Assembly: GCF_001742745.1 (NCBI RefSeq)
Contig: NZ_MJAK01000004.1
Location: forward strand, 124,001 to 188,000
DNA from: Curtobacterium sp. ER1/6
GTDB lineage: Bacteria > Actinomycetota > Actinomycetes > Actinomycetales > Microbacteriaceae
Length of the DNA stretch: 64,000 nucleotides
Reading direction: 5' to 3'
The notes under the pieces are model-generated. The model saw only the letters and a program-made list of their open reading frames with translations, did no database searches and had not been told where the DNA came from. Shown here one piece after another: positions 30,352 to 37,844 of this stretch. The translations under genes and the position numbers were made by a program. Numbering within the stretch: the first letter of the stretch is position 1; each line of letters opens with the position of its first letter.

Positions 30352-30987
30352 ATGCCCGACGCCGCACCCGGCCTGCGTGAACGCAAGCGCCGCGCCACCC
30401 GTCTCGCGATCCAGCAGGCGGCCCTCCGGATCGCGATCGAGTCCGGCTGGCCGGCGGTCACCGTGGACGAGATCGCCCGCCGGGTGGACGTCTCGCCGCG
30501 CACCTTTTTCAACTACTTCCCGAGCAAGGAGCAGGCGCTGCTCGGCGACGATCCGACGCTGCCCGCGGGGCCGGCGCTCGATGCTTTCCGGGCGGGGGGA
30601 CCGACCGGGGAGCTGCTGTCCGACCTCGCGGTGTTGCTCGTGCACGCGGCCGAGGAACTCGTCGACGACCGCGAGTTGCTCGCCGAGCGCCAGCAGGTGC
30701 TCCGTGCAGCGCCCGAGCTGTTCAGCAGGCGGATGGCGTCGATGAAGGAGTTCCAGGCGCAGGTCGAGGACGCCGTCACCGAACGGCTCACGGCGACCGG
30801 GGCGGACGTCGACGAGGCCTCGGAGGTGCTCCGGAGGCGAGCCCGCCTGGCGTCCTTGGTCGCGCTCGCGGCGCTCCGGCACGCCTGGTGGGAGTGGTCC
30901 GACGGCGGCTCCGCGACCCTCCTCGTGGACGAGCTGCAGCGCTCCTTCGACGAGCTCGGCGCGCTCGTTTCGCGTTCGCTCGTCTGA
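30352..30987 (+). CDS. TetR-family transcriptional regulator
   Basis: 211 aa. The N-terminal DNA-binding domain (GLRERKRRATRLAIQQAALR, VDEIARRVDVSPRTFFNYFPSKEQAL) is a canonical TetR helix-turn-helix. The C-terminal ligand/dimer domain is divergent and ends RSFDELGALVSRSLV. There is no adjacent transporter or enzyme on either side, so the regulated gene is not evident. The tRNA-Thr promoter overlaps or abuts its 3' end. Confidence 0.9.
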   Translation: MPDAAPGLRERKRRATRLAIQQAALRIAIESGWPAVTVDEIARRVDVSPRTFFNYFPSKEQALLGDDPTLPAGPALDAFRAGGPTGELLSDLAVLLVHAAEELVDDRELLAERQQVLRAAPELFSRRMASMKEFQAQVEDAVTERLTATGADVDEASEVLRRRARLASLVALAALRHAWWEWSDGGSATLLVDELQRSFDELGALVSRSLV

Positions 30988-30992
30988 ACCTG

Positions 30993-30998
30993 TATAGT
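30993..30998 (+). promoter_or_regulatory. -10 element for tRNA-Thr
   Basis: TATAGT is close to consensus and lies about 34 bases before the tRNA 5' end. TTCGCG at 30969-30974 is a weak -35 with an 18-base spacer. Confidence 0.55.
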
Positions 30999-31031
30999 CG
31001 TTACCCGTGCCGCTCCGGGAACGGAGCGTCC

Positions 31032-31104
31032 GCCGCCTTAGCTCAGTCGGCAGAGCGATTCACTCGTAATGAATAGGTCGTCGGTTCGATTCCGACAGGC
31101 GGCT
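31032..31104 (+). tRNA. tRNA-Thr (anticodon CGT)
   Basis: 73-base cloverleaf. Acceptor GCCGCCT pairs with AGGCGGC, discriminator T. The D-arm reads TAGCTCAGTCGGCAGAGC, anticodon loop CTCGTAA in stem ATTCA/TGAAT, and T-arm GTCGGTTCGATTCCGAC. CCA is not encoded. It reads ACG codons. Confidence 0.96.
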
Positions 31105-31110
31105 CACAAC

Positions 31111-31149
31111 CGGAACCCCCGGTCGGACAGTGTCCGACCGGGGGTTCCG
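31111..31149 (+). terminator. Hairpin terminator after tRNA-Thr
   Basis: Arms 31111-31129 and 31131-31149 form a perfect 19-bp inverted repeat around one base, so in practice a 17-bp stem with a small loop. It starts seven bases after the tRNA. Confidence 0.78.
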
Positions 31150-31212
31150 TCGTTCCGACCCGTCCGGCCGACCCGTCAGGCCGACCCGTCCGGCGCACAC
31201 GGGAGCCCTGTG

Positions 31213-31252
31213 CCGTGCCCCTGCCGGACGGAGGCGTCCGGCAGGGGCACGG
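31213..31252 (-). terminator. Hairpin terminator of the acid phosphatase gene
   Basis: An 18-base arm CCGTGCCCCTGCCGGACG (31213-31230) pairs with 31235-31252 around a four-base loop (GAGG). It lies just 3' of the leftward gene starting at 32921. Confidence 0.7.
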
Positions 31253-31256
31253 GTGG

Positions 31257-32921
31257 TCACGGCAGGTAGTAGGTGGGGTTCGGCAGCTTGACGTTCCGGT
31301 CCGCCGACCCACCGATGAGGTCGCTGTACTGGTCGCCGAAGTTCGCGACGATGTCGTACCGACCGCCGGCACGCGACTCGATGTGGGCCCGGGTCTGCGC
31401 CTTGTACTCGATCGTGGTGCACTTCGCTGCGGCGCACGTGACGTAGGACGGCTGCTGCGAGGCGCCGACACCGGTCCACTTCGTGTAGTACGTCTCGGTG
31501 CCGCGCTCCGTGGCACGGAACTGCGGGTAGCCGACCTTGTTCAGGTCGGCGATGGTCGCCGCCTCCTGGCCGTCGTTGCGGCCGGTGAGCCCGATGATCG
31601 TGCAGCCGGAGCGCTCGGCCACGGACACGAGCGAGGTCATCGACGGGGTGGCCGGGAAACGCTCGTCCTGCACCCACTCGTCCTGCAGCGCGGGGTCGAA
31701 GACGAAGTGCATGTCCGCGACCTCCATGTCGTAGGTCCAGAGCGTCGTGTCGTCGGCGTCGAGCACGATCGCGGGGTTGCGGTGCTCACGGCTCGCGACG
31801 GAGCACTGGGCGGCGACGACGGGCGCCTGTCGCGCGACGATCGAGCGCATCTCGCGGATGTAGGGCGAGTCGGTCTTGTCCGCGATCCCGGTGCCGGGGT
31901 CGCCGTAGTACGTTGCGATGGTCTTCTTGACCGAGTCGATGTTCGGGATGCCCTCCCCGCCCTGCGTCACGCCGGACGAGCCGTCCGCCGCCATGGTGAA
32001 CTGCGTGCGCGGAGCCAGCCGTGGCTCGGACACGCCGGGGAGGTCGGCGGAGGGGAGGAAGTAGGTGGGGTTCGGTAGCTTCAGGGAGCGGTCCGCGTAC
32101 CCGCCCTGCAGGTCGCTCCACTGGTCGCCGACGTTGAGCGTGATGTCGTAGCCGAGGTCCTGTTCGATGTGCTTGCGCGTCAGGGCCTTGTACTCGACCG
32201 TCGTGCACTTCGCGGTGGCGCAGGTGATGTACGACGGCTGCTGCGAGGCGCCGACGCCGGTCCACTTCGTGAAGAACCGGTCCGGGGCGAACGCGGTGTA
32301 GCCGACCTTGGTCAGGTTCTGCACGGTGGCGGTCTTCTGGTCGTCGGTGCGACCGGTGAGCCCGAAGACGGTGAACCCCATCGCCTGGGCACGGTTCACG
32401 AAGCCCACCATCGAGGGCGTGGCGGCGAAGCGTTCGTCCTGCACCCACTCGTCCTGGCGGGCGGGGTCGAAGACGAAGTGCATGTCCGCGACCTCCATGT
32501 CGTAGGTCCAGAGCGTCGTGTCGTCAGCGTCGAGCACGATGGCCGGACGCTGCCCGTGCCGGACGGCGGTGTCGTGCATGCGGCGGAGCTGGCGCGTCTC
32601 GCGGTCGACGATCGAGCGCATCTCGCGGATGTAGGGCGAGTCGGTCTCGTCCGCGATCCCGGTGCCGGGGTCGCCGTAGTACGTCGCGATGGTCTTCTTC
32701 ACCGAGTCGATGTTCGGGATGCCCTCACCGCCCTGCGTCATGCCGGAGGAGCCGTCGGCAGCCATCGTGAAGTGCGTGCGGGGCGTGAGAGCGGTGTCGT
32801 GCCCGTGGTCGTGCCCGGGCGGACCCCAGCCGTGTGCGGCGGCGGGGCCGGCGCCGACGAGCGTCGTCGTGAGCAGGACGGCCGCGCTCGTGGCGACGGC
32901 GGTGAGGACTGATCGGCGCAT
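31257..32921 (-). CDS. Secreted tandem-duplicated HAD acid phosphatase
   Basis: 554 aa. A signal peptide (VLTAVATSAAVLLTTTLVGAGPAAAHG) precedes two homologous HAD domains of the class B acid phosphatase type. Each has the nucleophile motif IVLDADDTTLWTYDMEVADM, a Thr/Gly-rich motif II (FGLTGRTDDQ and IGLTGRNDGQ) and a terminal acidic motif (NVGDQWSDL and NFGDQYSDL). Both copies keep the catalytic aspartates. Each repeat begins with TMAADGSSG.TQGGEGIPNI. The two halves are nearly identical in several DNA stretches, pointing to recent duplication or gene conversion. Probably an extracellular phosphatase scavenging phosphate; the substrate is unknown. Confidence 0.87.
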   Translation of the reverse strand: MRRSVLTAVATSAAVLLTTTLVGAGPAAAHGWGPPGHDHGHDTALTPRTHFTMAADGSSGMTQGGEGIPNIDSVKKTIATYYGDPGTGIADETDSPYIREMRSIVDRETRQLRRMHDTAVRHGQRPAIVLDADDTTLWTYDMEVADMHFVFDPARQDEWVQDERFAATPSMVGFVNRAQAMGFTVFGLTGRTDDQKTATVQNLTKVGYTAFAPDRFFTKWTGVGASQQPSYITCATAKCTTVEYKALTRKHIEQDLGYDITLNVGDQWSDLQGGYADRSLKLPNPTYFLPSADLPGVSEPRLAPRTQFTMAADGSSGVTQGGEGIPNIDSVKKTIATYYGDPGTGIADKTDSPYIREMRSIVARQAPVVAAQCSVASREHRNPAIVLDADDTTLWTYDMEVADMHFVFDPALQDEWVQDERFPATPSMTSLVSVAERSGCTIIGLTGRNDGQEAATIADLNKVGYPQFRATERGTETYYTKWTGVGASQQPSYVTCAAAKCTTIEYKAQTRAHIESRAGGRYDIVANFGDQYSDLIGGSADRNVKLPNPTYYLP

Positions 32922-33086
32922 GGAGACGGGATCACCTTCGAGTCGGGGAACGCCCCCGGTCGGGGGACACGAGCACGCTAACTGGCCGTGCGCCGAGCGG
33001 TCCATGTGGGTCCGCACAGGAAGCGAGTACTGCCCGGGGAGCGGTCCCGCGGACGGCGCGGGACCGACCGCTGGTAGACAGGGGCC

Positions 33087-34097
33087 ATGACGGTTCGCTG
33101 GGGAGTCATCGGCACGGGCGGCATCGCACGCTCCTTCGTGGTGGACTGCACCGCCGCGGGGATCGAGTTCGTCGCGGTCGGCAGCCGCACGCGTGCGAGC
33201 GCCGAGGCGTTCGCCGCTGAGCACGGCATCGCCCGTGCTCACGGTTCCTACGAGGACCTGGTGGCCGACGAGGGGGTCGACGCGGTCTACGTCGCCACAC
33301 CCCACTCGCGGCACGCCGAGGACGCCCTCCTCGCCGTCGCCGCCGGCAAGCACGTGCTCGTCGAGAAGGCGTTCACGATCACCGCAGCCGAGGCCCGCCG
33401 GGTCGTCGACGCGGCCCGTCGCGCCGACGTCGCCGTCATGGAGGCGATGTGGACCCGGTTCCTCCCGCAGATGCGGATGATCCGCGAGCTGATCGCCGAG
33501 GGGCGGATCGGCCGACCGCGACTCGTCGAGGCGACGCACCACCAGGCCCTGCCGAGCGACCCGCACCACCGCCTCAACGACCCTGCGCTGGGCGGCGGCG
33601 CGATGCTCGACCTCGGTGTGTACCCGATCTCGTTCGCGGTCGACGTCCTCGGGGTCCCGACGGCCGTGACCGCCGCGGGCACGCTGAGCGACCGGGGCGT
33701 CGACACGCAGGTGGGTCTCGTGCTCACGCACGAGGGCGGCGCGCAGTCGACGGTGCACTTCGCCCTCGACCTCCGCAGCCCGAACACCGCCTCGGTGATC
33801 GGCGAGGACGGCCGCATCGACCTCGACGACACCTGGTACACCCCGACGACCTGGCGACTGCGGGACCGGGACGGTGCGGTCGTCGAGGAGTACGACTCCC
33901 GCGAGCAGCTCGCCGGGTACGCGCACGAGGCCCGCGCGTTCGAGGAGATGATCACCTCGGGCACGCACGAGGGCGGCCCGATGGACCCCGAGGAGACGGT
34001 GGCCGTCATGGCGGTGATGGACGAGGCCCGACGTCAGGTCGGCGTCCGCTACGCGGCCGACGACGAGGACGGTCCGGCACCCGCCTCCGTCGCCTGA
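33087..34097 (+). CDS. Gfo/Idh/MocA-family oxidoreductase
   Basis: 336 aa NAD(P)-dependent dehydrogenase, probably acting on a sugar or cyclitol. The Rossmann motif is RWGVIGTGGIARSF at the N-terminus, and the conserved EK of HVLVEKAFTITAAEA is near residue 93. The C-terminal alpha/beta domain includes GGGAMLDLGVYPISFAVDVLG, where the family catalytic region lies. A TAGACA hexamer six bases before the ATG is only a partial -10. The substrate cannot be deduced and the neighbours give no pathway. Confidence 0.88.
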   Translation: MTVRWGVIGTGGIARSFVVDCTAAGIEFVAVGSRTRASAEAFAAEHGIARAHGSYEDLVADEGVDAVYVATPHSRHAEDALLAVAAGKHVLVEKAFTITAAEARRVVDAARRADVAVMEAMWTRFLPQMRMIRELIAEGRIGRPRLVEATHHQALPSDPHHRLNDPALGGGAMLDLGVYPISFAVDVLGVPTAVTAAGTLSDRGVDTQVGLVLTHEGGAQSTVHFALDLRSPNTASVIGEDGRIDLDDTWYTPTTWRLRDRDGAVVEEYDSREQLAGYAHEARAFEEMITSGTHEGGPMDPEETVAVMAVMDEARRQVGVRYAADDEDGPAPASVA

Positions 34098-34142
34098 CCC
34101 CCGGGCGCGGATCCCGGTCTGGAGGCCCGTGGCCGGGTTCCG

Positions 34143-34148
34143 TAGGAT
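34143..34148 (+). promoter_or_regulatory. -10 element for carboxypeptidase gene
   Basis: TAGGAT, then eight bases, then ATG 34157; this spacing allows an almost leaderless transcript. Confidence 0.45.
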
Positions 34149-34156
34149 CGTTCGCG

Positions 34157-35653
34157 ATGTCCGACCAGCAGCCCTCGTCGAAGTCCCTCCCGACGCGCAT
34201 CCGCGACGCGGTCGCCGCCGTGCGCCGCTCGGCTTCCCGACGTCCCGTGCCGTGGATCGCCGGTGGCCTGGCCGGCGTCCTGGTCCTCGGCTCCGGCGGG
34301 GCCGTCGCGGTCGCCGCCGCGACCATGCCGTCGCGCGGGTCCGCGGCGCCGACCGTCGCCGCGAGCACGTCCTCCGCCCCCGTGACGCCGCGTGCGTCGG
34401 GGACCCCGAGCGCGACGCCGACCCCGGACGCCCGGGCTGTCCCCGCCGACCCCGCGGGTCCGTCGGCACTCCGCACGTGCACGATCGACTCCGCCGCGTC
34501 CGCCGCGGGCCTCGGCGACTTCGAGGGCTTCGTGATGGACGCGGCGACCGGCGAGACGCTGTTCTCGAGGAAGGGCACGGAGGCCGCCCAGACCGGCAGC
34601 GTCATGAAGACGCTCACGAGCGCCACCGCGCTGGCCGTGCTGGGCGGTGACCACCGCATCCCGACCACCGTGACGAAGGAGGCGGACGACACGATCGCCC
34701 TGGTCGGGCACGGCGACGCGACGCTGTCGGCCGGGAACGGCACGGTGTACCCGGGCGCCCCGACCCTGGCGCAGCTCGCCCAGCAGGTGAAGGCGGAGCT
34801 CGGCGACGCACCCGTCACGACGATCGTCGCGGACGACAGCTACTGGGACGACGCCGACGCGTGGGACCCGACGTGGCCGGAGACCGAACGGACGATCGGG
34901 TACCAGCCGCGGGTCACGGCGCTGATGGTCGACGGCGACCGTGCGAACCCCGCCGCGGCCACGTCGCCGCGCTCCACCGACCCGGTCGGTCGCGCCGGTG
35001 CGGCGTTCCGGACCGCGCTGGCGGCCGCCGGGGTCGTCGGTGCCGGGAACGCGCAGGTCGTGCACCGTGCGACGACGAGCTCGGACACGATCGCCTCGGT
35101 GTCGTCGCAGCCCGTCTCGACGCTGATCGGGCAGATGATCCCGAACTCCGACAACACCCTCGCGGAGATGCTCGCCCGGGTCTCGTCGCGGGAGTCCGGC
35201 GCGGGCGGTTCCGCTGCGTCCCTGACCGGGGTGTACCAGAAGGCCCTGGCGGGCTACGGGCTCGACCCGGCCGGCATCGTGATCCGGGACGGTTCGGGGG
35301 AGAGCGCGTCGAACGCGGTGTCGCCGGCGTTCGTCGCCCACCTCATGGTGCAGGTCGCCGCGGGCGCGAAGGGCCTCGGGGTGCTCGCCGAGTCGTTGCC
35401 GGTCGCGGGGGTGTCCGGCACGCTGTCGAGCCGCTTCAAGGGCGCGAACGCGGTCGCCCGCGGCAAGGTGCACGCGAAGACGGGTTGGATCGACAGCGCG
35501 AACACGCTGGGCGGGTACATCGACGCCGCCGACGGCACCCGGCTGACCTTCGCCTTCTACGCCATCGGTTCCTCGCGGGCGGCCGCCCTGCCGGCGCTCG
35601 ACGCCGTGACCGCGGCGACGTACTCCTGCGGCGGCAGCCTGACCTCGTCCTGA
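34157..35653 (+). CDS. D-alanyl-D-alanine carboxypeptidase (peptidase S13, DacB type)
   Basis: 498 aa. A basic N-terminal region and one membrane helix (WIAGGLAGVLVLGSGGAVAVAAA) are followed by a Ser/Thr/Pro-rich linker and the extracellular domain. Penicillin-recognising motifs: SVMK with S148 and K151, NSDNTLAE, and HAKTGWIDS. This is the order of low-molecular-mass class C PBPs, which trim peptidoglycan pentapeptides. The start fits a -10 element eight bases upstream. Confidence 0.92.
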   Translation: MSDQQPSSKSLPTRIRDAVAAVRRSASRRPVPWIAGGLAGVLVLGSGGAVAVAAATMPSRGSAAPTVAASTSSAPVTPRASGTPSATPTPDARAVPADPAGPSALRTCTIDSAASAAGLGDFEGFVMDAATGETLFSRKGTEAAQTGSVMKTLTSATALAVLGGDHRIPTTVTKEADDTIALVGHGDATLSAGNGTVYPGAPTLAQLAQQVKAELGDAPVTTIVADDSYWDDADAWDPTWPETERTIGYQPRVTALMVDGDRANPAAATSPRSTDPVGRAGAAFRTALAAAGVVGAGNAQVVHRATTSSDTIASVSSQPVSTLIGQMIPNSDNTLAEMLARVSSRESGAGGSAASLTGVYQKALAGYGLDPAGIVIRDGSGESASNAVSPAFVAHLMVQVAAGAKGLGVLAESLPVAGVSGTLSSRFKGANAVARGKVHAKTGWIDSANTLGGYIDAADGTRLTFAFYAIGSSRAAALPALDAVTAATYSCGGSLTSS

Positions 35654-35694
35654 GCCTCACCGCGCCCGGAGGCTCGGGGTGCAGGATGGGGCAC

Positions 35695-36315
35695 ATGGCC
35701 AGGGCACTGCTCGTCGTCGACGTCCAGAACGACTTCACGGAGGGCGGTGCTCTCGGTGTGGACGGGGGCGCTGCCGTCGCGGAGCGCATCACCGTCTTCC
35801 TCCGCCGGCACGCCGACGAGTACGACCTGATCGTCGCCTCGCGCGACTGGCACCACGGGGACGACGACAACGGCGGACACTTCGCCGGACCAGAGGGACC
35901 CGACTACGTCGACACGTGGCCGGTGCACTGCGTCGGCGGCACGCCCGGGGCGGACTACCACCCCGACCTCGACACGAGCGTCGTCGACGTCCACGTGTTC
36001 AAGGGCCGTGGGCGTCCCGACTACTCGGCGTTCCAGGCGACCACGGAGGACGGCACGACCCTGCCGGACCTGCTCGTGGACCGACGCGTGACCACGGTCG
36101 ACGTCGTCGGGATCGCCACGGACCACTGCGTCCGGGCGTCGGCGCTCGACGCGCGTGCGGCCGGCTTCGACGTCGCCGTCTACGAGGACCTCGTGGCGGG
36201 CGTCGACGCCGAGCGGAGCGCGCGTGCCCTGGCCGAGATCAGCGCGGCCGGCGGACACGTCGACCGCAGCGACACGGACGAGGGGCTCGCGAGCCCCGGA
36301 GGAGCAGTACTGTGA
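35695..36315 (+). CDS. pncA: Nicotinamidase (isochorismatase-like)
   Basis: Converts nicotinamide to nicotinate for NAD salvage. 206 aa. Catalytic D9 (VVDVQNDFTEGG), K103 (VHVFKGRG) and C145 (VVGIATDHCVRASALDA) are all present. Metal-binding SRDWHHGDD follows the isochorismatase pattern, and DTWPVHCVGGTPGA is a PncA block. ATG 35695 is preceded by AGGATGGGG; an in-frame ATG at 35686 is a possible alternative. Its TGA overlaps the GTG of the aldehyde dehydrogenase. Confidence 0.92.
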   Translation: MARALLVVDVQNDFTEGGALGVDGGAAVAERITVFLRRHADEYDLIVASRDWHHGDDDNGGHFAGPEGPDYVDTWPVHCVGGTPGADYHPDLDTSVVDVHVFKGRGRPDYSAFQATTEDGTTLPDLLVDRRVTTVDVVGIATDHCVRASALDARAAGFDVAVYEDLVAGVDAERSARALAEISAAGGHVDRSDTDEGLASPGGAVL

Positions 36316-37829
36316 CCAGCACCACCAGCACCACCAGCACCACCAGCACCACCACGACCGTCCGCGACGAGCACGTCTCGGTCGCCGACGTCCCCACCGG
36401 CCTGTACATCGGCGGCTCGTGGCGCCCCGCGAGCGGCGGCGCGACCTTCCCCGTCCGCGACCCGAGCACCGGCGCGGTGCTCGCCGAGGTCGCCGACGCG
36501 ACGCCCGAGGACGGCATCGCCGCCCTCGACGCCGCCGTGGCCGCGCAGGAGGGCTGGGCCTCGACCGCGCCGCGGACGCGCTCGGACGTCCTGCGCCGTG
36601 CCTTCGACCTGGTCCACGAGCACGAGGACGACCTCGCCGCCCTGATGACGCTCGAGATGGGCAAGCCGCTCGCGGAGTCGCGGGGCGAGGTCGTGTACGG
36701 CGGGGAGTTCCTCCGGTGGTTCTCCGAGGAGGCCGTCCGCATCCACGGCGACTACCGCACGAACCCCGAGGGGACGGGCCGCGGCATCGTCCTCCGCCGT
36801 CCGGTCGGACCGGTCTACGCGATCACGCCGTGGAACTTCCCGCTCGCGATGGCCACCCGGAAGATCGGGCCCGCGCTCGCCGCCGGCTGCACGGTCGTGC
36901 TGAAGCCCGCCGACCTGACCCCGCTGACGACGCTCTTCCTGGTCGAGCTGTTCCGGCGGGCGGGTCTGCCGGACGGCGTGCTCAACGTGGTGCCGTCGCG
37001 CGACGCGAAGGCACTGTCCGAGCCGATCATCGCCGACCGTCGGCTCCGCAAGCTCACCTTCACGGGGTCGACCCCGGTCGGGTCGGCACTCCTCAAGCAG
37101 GCGGCCGACAACGTGCTGAAGACGAGCATGGAGCTCGGCGGCAACGCGCCGCTGCTCGTGTTCGACGATGCCGACCTCGACGAGGCGGTCGCCGCCGCGA
37201 TGCAGGCGAAGTTCCGCAACGTGGGCGAGGCCTGCACGGCCGCGAACCGCTTCTTCGTGCAGGAGGGCATCGCCGACGCGTTCACCGCGGCCTTCACCGC
37301 GAAGGTCGACGAGCTCCGGGTCGGCCGGGGCACCGAGGACGGCACGACGCTCGGCCCGCTCATCGACGACCGTGCGGTGGACAAGGCCGCGGGGCTCGTC
37401 GACGACGCGGTGCAGCGGGGTGCGACCCTCGTGACCGGTGGGCAGCGCGTCGACCGCCCGGGCACGTTCTACGCGCCGACCGTGCTCGACGAGGTGCAGC
37501 CCGGCTCGGACATCCTCACCACCGAGATCTTCGGACCGGTCGTGTCGATCACGCGCTTCACGACCGAGGAGGAGGGCATCCGGCTCGCGAACGACACCGA
37601 GTACGGGCTCGTCGCCTACGCCTTCACGACGGACTTCCGGCGGGGCCAGCGGCTCGCCGAACGCCTCGAGACGGGCATGCTCGGCCTGAACACGGGCGTC
37701 GTGTCGAACGCCGCGTTCCCGTTCGGCGGCGTGAAGTCCTCGGGCCTCGGTCGCGAGGGCTCGCACGAGGGCATCGAGGAGTACCTGGAGTCGGTCTACG
37801 TCCTGACTCCGGACCCCTTCGCCGCCTGA
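36312..37829 (+). CDS. gabD: NAD(P)-dependent succinate-semialdehyde dehydrogenase
   Basis: 505 aa aldehyde dehydrogenase. Cofactor and catalytic blocks: ITPWNFPLAMATRKIGPAL, KLTFTGSTPVG, MELGGNAPLLVFDDADLD (general-base Glu), catalytic C308 in GEACTAANRFF, and EIFGPVVSITRF. Similarity is to GabD (succinate semialdehyde to succinate). The GTG start overlaps pncA. The first 16 residues are a Thr/Ser repeat (TSTTSTTSTTSTTTT) encoded by 9-bp repeats; an internal start such as GTG 36378 (VSVADVPTG) cannot be excluded. No aminotransferase gene is adjacent. Confidence 0.85.
   Translation: MTSTTSTTSTTSTTTTVRDEHVSVADVPTGLYIGGSWRPASGGATFPVRDPSTGAVLAEVADATPEDGIAALDAAVAAQEGWASTAPRTRSDVLRRAFDLVHEHEDDLAALMTLEMGKPLAESRGEVVYGGEFLRWFSEEAVRIHGDYRTNPEGTGRGIVLRRPVGPVYAITPWNFPLAMATRKIGPALAAGCTVVLKPADLTPLTTLFLVELFRRAGLPDGVLNVVPSRDAKALSEPIIADRRLRKLTFTGSTPVGSALLKQAADNVLKTSMELGGNAPLLVFDDADLDEAVAAAMQAKFRNVGEACTAANRFFVQEGIADAFTAAFTAKVDELRVGRGTEDGTTLGPLIDDRAVDKAAGLVDDAVQRGATLVTGGQRVDRPGTFYAPTVLDEVQPGSDILTTEIFGPVVSITRFTTEEEGIRLANDTEYGLVAYAFTTDFRRGQRLAERLETGMLGLNTGVVSNAAFPFGGVKSSGLGREGSHEGIEEYLESVYVLTPDPFAA
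36315..36352 (+). repeat. 9-bp microsatellite at the gabD N-terminus
   Basis: About four copies of ACCAGCACC with imperfect edges, at the start of the aldehyde dehydrogenase gene. Because the unit is nine bases, copy-number change keeps the frame and only changes the Ser/Thr tail. Confidence 0.8.
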
Positions 37830-37844
37830 TCCACCGGGCCGGGG

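Noticed and set aside
31032..31149. tRNA-Thr as an attachment site for a mobile element
   Set aside because: No duplicated tRNA end, integrase or GC shift within several kilobases.
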